This document shows positions 61,026 through 64,000 of a DNA stretch of 64,000 bases, one piece after another. The notes below the pieces were generated by a model. That model saw only the letters and a program-made list of their open reading frames with translations, did no database searches and had not been told where the DNA came from. The stretch is from AB-137-C09 sp964645625 (GTDB lineage: Bacteria; Pseudomonadota; Zetaproteobacteria; Mariprofundales; Mariprofundaceae). The position numbers and the translations under genes were made by a program. Every line of letters starts with the position of its first letter. Position 1 is the first letter of the stretch. The stretch spans positions 1-64,000 of the forward strand of contig CAZYAI010000003.1 in the NCBI GenBank assembly GCA_964645625.1, written 5' to 3'.

Positions 61026-64000
61026 CTACACACATTCTTCGATGATGGATTCTAACCTCGCAATCATCAGCATCAGTTGCGTGCGTTGGGACTCACTGGC
61101 TGCGCCGTTACTTTCACCTTGCTGCGCTGACTCTAAGGCAAATTGTTGTAAGCTAGCCCAGTGACGGTGACGACCCCAACGCGCTTCGCCTGCTTCGATG
61201 TAGCGACTATCTTGACCACGCAATAAGGATTCCCCTGCTTTAGCTTTGAGCTGGGTCAAACGATGGAACCATTCGCGGCGTAACAAATGCGCCTCACCAT
61301 CGCCCCAATCAGATGAGCGCATCGGTGCTTCAATCGCAGAGAATGGCAACAGGTGAAGCACAGCCTGCATGGCATGAAGGGCTGGTTTGAGTGGTGTTGC
61401 CAGCTTAGTGCTCAAATAGAGTGCTGGAGCCATCTGCGCCAGTTCTGGCAACATCGCTAAATGGGATGAATCTTCTTTATTTAGGCCCGAACGCACAGCT
61501 TCGCGCAACAAGACCAAGAAACGACTGTTTTCATTGCCGCCGACACCCATTACTGCCTCAGTTTTACAAAACGCCTTCAAACCGCTTTGTTGTTGATTCA
61601 ACCATGTTTGATCCAAATGCTGAATATCACACAGTCGCAACAACTCTTCAGCGAACTGCAAATGATACTCTTGAATACCATGTTGAATTTCTTTAAGCAT
61701 CCGCGCATCGCCCTGACTGTGTTGCACAGCAACTTGAAGCGGCAAGCTATTCAACAACACTTCACTCATCATTAAAGCTTCACAAACAGCGGCAACAGAA
61801 ACATCAAGCAGCGACTGCAAGTAATGCACACTGATGATGCCATTGTGGTTTAACACATAGTTGCTCACACAGGTATGGGCAAGACTCATGCGCAACGGGT
61901 GTTGCATGATTTGATCGCCCAAGCGATGTTGCAGCCCAGTGGGGAAATAATCCTTCAGCAACTGCCCTGCAAAAAGACTCCAGTCGGCAAGTTTTTCTTC
62001 GTTAAGTGCATCATGCACGCGGTTTTTCTCATGCCCCAACAACACAGCCAACTGCGGCAACAATGGCAAGGTGAGGTCATCGTGCATCCCTGCATCAACA
62101 CGCAAATCCAAACGTCCATCATGCAAAAGCTGCTCACGCAAACGCACCAAGCGTGGTTGATGGTGGCGGGCATCCCATTGCGCCAACATCAACGCAATCG
62201 CTTGTTGACGGTTATCATCCAAGCATTGTTCCGTTACTGCATCTGCCACCTCACGCAACAGCGCGTTACGTTCTTCAAATGCAATACTGGCAGCATCGGT
62301 CGCTGAAAATAAAATTTTAATGTTGACCTCGTGGTCGGACATATTCACACCAGCGGCATTATCAATGGCATCGGTATGAATCAACCCGCCTTGCTGCGCA
62401 TACTCAATACGCGCATGTTGGGTAAAGCCTAAATTGCCACCCTCGCAAACCACACCGCAACGCAGTTCATTGCCATTCACGCGCACCGAATTATTGGCAG
62501 GGTCGCGCACCTCGGCGTGGGTTTCGCTACTGGCTTTAACATAAGTACCAATACCACCGTTATACAGCAAATCCACGGGAGCTTTCAAAATGGCTCGAAT
62601 CAAAGCTTCGCCTGGCATAGCATCGGCATCAATACCGAGTACGGCAGCAATTTCTGTTGATAGCGGAATATTTTTACTGCTGCGCTCATACACGCCGCCA
62701 CCTTTGCTGATGGTATCACCATCATAAGCTTCCCACCCAGCTACCGCATGAAACAAACGCTGCCGCTCAGCAAAGGCTAAAGCTGTATCTGGGTTGGGAT
62801 CAAGGAAGATATGACGATGATTAAAAGCTGCAATTAAACGAATATTAGGGTTAATTAACATACCGTTACCAAAAACATCGCCCGCCATATCACCAATGCC
62901 AACGACGCTGATCGGGTCAACCGTGGCATCACGCCCTAAGGTACGAAAATGTTGCTCCGCACACACCCATGCGCCACGCGCTGTAATCCCCACCGCCTTG
63001 TGGTCATAACCATAACGACCACCACTGGCAAAGGCATCACCCAACCAATAACCATAACTTGCCGAAACCTCATTGGCATCGTCAGAAAAACGTGCTGTAC
63101 CTTTATCGGCAGCCACCACCAAATAAGGATCTTGTTGATCAATGGTCGCAATACGCATATCTGCTGGTAGTATCACTTCGCCATCCACCAAATTATCGGT
63201 CATCTCTAACAGGGCGCGGATAAAGTTACGGTATTGTTGCAGCACCGAGGCATAGTCACTGGCAGTATTACGAATGATAAAACCGCCCTTGGCACCCGTT
63301 GGCAAAATTTGCCCATTTTTTACTGTTTGTGTTGCCATCAACTCCAATACTTCAGTACGGAAGTCATTGGGGCGATCAGAATAACGAATACCACCACGCG
63401 CCACTGCTCCAGCACGCAGATGTACGCCTTCGACATGAATACCGTGGACGAAAATCTCCCGAAATGGTTTGGGACGTGGAATAAAATTCAAACTACTTGG
63501 ATCAATTTTAATCGCTAAAGGAGCCGACAAATCACGGACGTAAGCGTTACTGCGCAGACTAGCAAGCACAATACCTTCTAGCGCGCGGAACCAGCGATCA
63601 TGGGTTAAACTACTCACCGCTTGCATCGCCTTTTTAAACAACAAGCAATGTTGCGCGCTGGCAGCACCAGGCATGCTTGGACGATGCATGGCTTCAAACA
63701 CGCGGTATAATTGTGAGGAAACATGAGGGTATTGATTCATCATTTCAGACAAAGGGCCAGGCGCGGCATCGGGCAACAACTGAATCAAATGGTTACGCAG
63801 GGTAATCAGCACTGCAATATCGCGAATGGTTAAACCACCGTAGATCAATAAACGATTGATCGGATCATGGTCTGCCTCATCATTCAATACCGCTTCAACA
63901 CCTGCGGACAAACGCGGCAATGCCGCTTGCGTCATCGCATCAGCAACGTCACAGCGCAGGGTAATCAAATGAACCGCAGCATCACCGCGCCCAAAATCAA
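61026..64000 (-). CDS. NAD-specific glutamate dehydrogenase, large type (5' end outside window)
   Basis: The frame is open to the right edge, so only about the last 990 residues of a protein near 1600 are present. The catalytic part is visible: VHGIHVEGVHLRAGAVARGGIRYSDRPNDFRTEVLELMATQTVKN, PTGAKGGFI with the catalytic Lys, DKGTARFSDDANEVS, GIGDMAGDVFGNGMLIN and CEGGNLGFTQHARIEYA, then a long helical C-terminal domain. The enzyme oxidises glutamate to 2-oxoglutarate in catabolism. It converges on the DUF2442 gene. Confidence 0.96.
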   Translation of the reverse strand, partial: DFGRGDAAVHLITLRCDVADAMTQAALPRLSAGVEAVLNDEADHDPINRLLIYGGLTIRDIAVLITLRNHLIQLLPDAAPGPLSEMMNQYPHVSSQLYRVFEAMHRPSMPGAASAQHCLLFKKAMQAVSSLTHDRWFRALEGIVLASLRSNAYVRDLSAPLAIKIDPSSLNFIPRPKPFREIFVHGIHVEGVHLRAGAVARGGIRYSDRPNDFRTEVLELMATQTVKNGQILPTGAKGGFIIRNTASDYASVLQQYRNFIRALLEMTDNLVDGEVILPADMRIATIDQQDPYLVVAADKGTARFSDDANEVSASYGYWLGDAFASGGRYGYDHKAVGITARGAWVCAEQHFRTLGRDATVDPISVVGIGDMAGDVFGNGMLINPNIRLIAAFNHRHIFLDPNPDTALAFAERQRLFHAVAGWEAYDGDTISKGGGVYERSSKNIPLSTEIAAVLGIDADAMPGEALIRAILKAPVDLLYNGGIGTYVKASSETHAEVRDPANNSVRVNGNELRCGVVCEGGNLGFTQHARIEYAQQGGLIHTDAIDNAAGVNMSDHEVNIKILFSATDAASIAFEERNALLREVADAVTEQCLDDNRQQAIALMLAQWDARHHQPRLVRLREQLLHDGRLDLRVDAGMHDDLTLPLLPQLAVLLGHEKNRVHDALNEEKLADWSLFAGQLLKDYFPTGLQHRLGDQIMQHPLRMSLAHTCVSNYVLNHNGIISVHYLQSLLDVSVAAVCEALMMSEVLLNSLPLQVAVQHSQGDARMLKEIQHGIQEYHLQFAEELLRLCDIQHLDQTWLNQQQSGLKAFCKTEAVMGVGGNENSRFLVLLREAVRSGLNKEDSSHLAMLPELAQMAPALYLSTKLATPLKPALHAMQAVLHLLPFSAIEAPMRSSDWGDGEAHLLRREWFHRLTQLKAKAGESLLRGQDSRYIEAGEARWGRHRHWASLQQFALESAQQGESNGAASESQRTQLMLMIARLESIIEECV

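Overview
The window is a gene-dense stretch (coding on both strands, about 48% GC by eye) from a Gram-negative bacterium. Lipoproteins with lipoboxes, an outer-membrane-type beta-barrel, a TonB/TolA-type C-terminal domain, a DsbC-type periplasmic isomerase, NtrY/NtrX, TrkA/TrkH, the large NAD-glutamate dehydrogenase and a sigma32-type promoter before groESL all point to Pseudomonadota. The mix (SufBCDSUT with an Rrf2 regulator, DUF1841, DUF4390-NtrY-NtrX, YbiT) fits a gamma- or zetaproteobacterium; the sequence alone does not let me choose. There is no rRNA operon, prophage, intact IS element or CRISPR array.

Layout. 1-6.5 kb: end of a TonB/TolA-like gene with an 18-bp tandem repeat, tRNA-Ser(GCU), a DUF2155-like lipoprotein, a membrane protein, argB, a cation efflux protein, the ABC-F ATPase YbiT and two roadblock/LC7 proteins. 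6.6-17.5 kb: a zinc-ribbon membrane protein, then on the minus strand guaB, the complete SUF iron-sulfur assembly locus (regulator, sufB, C, D, S, U, T) and groES-groEL. 17.8-23.7 kb: ispH, a phosphopantetheinyl transferase, two small conserved proteins, a 700-bp intergenic nest of repeats holding a 55-aa zinc-ribbon gene, then thiE-like, trmL and a PAS histidine kinase on the minus strand. 23.9-34.5 kb: a dipeptide-type ABC permease pair, nadB, cutA, a 1394-aa SNF2-family ATPase, thiC and a CBS-domain protein. 34.6-41.6 kb: a tight operon DUF4390-ntrY-ntrX-trkA-trkH. 41.7-47.3 kb: a DsbC-like isomerase, a discoidin-like secreted protein, a 5'-nucleotidase, RidA, a diguanylate cyclase response regulator and trpS. 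47.3-50.4 kb: a LolE/MacB-like permease, its ATPase and a beta-barrel protein. 50.6-60.0 kb: a 2367-aa multidomain surface lipoprotein followed by a histidine kinase and a single-domain response regulator. 60.0-64.0 kb: a low-GC pair (TPR-like lipoprotein and DUF2442 protein), then the 3' two thirds of an NAD-glutamate dehydrogenase gene running off the window.

The most unusual parts are the giant lipoprotein (HYR-like repeats, two DNRLRE-type domains and a C-terminal GH26-like domain that seems to lack its nucleophile, with a strong excess of Asp-x-Tyr triplets), a dispersed intergenic repeat family with at least four members, one of which supplies the start codon of the phosphopantetheinyl transferase, an intrinsic terminator inside the SUF locus between sufB and sufC, and an NtrX-like regulator whose sigma54-contact loop reads GAFPGA instead of GAFTGA.
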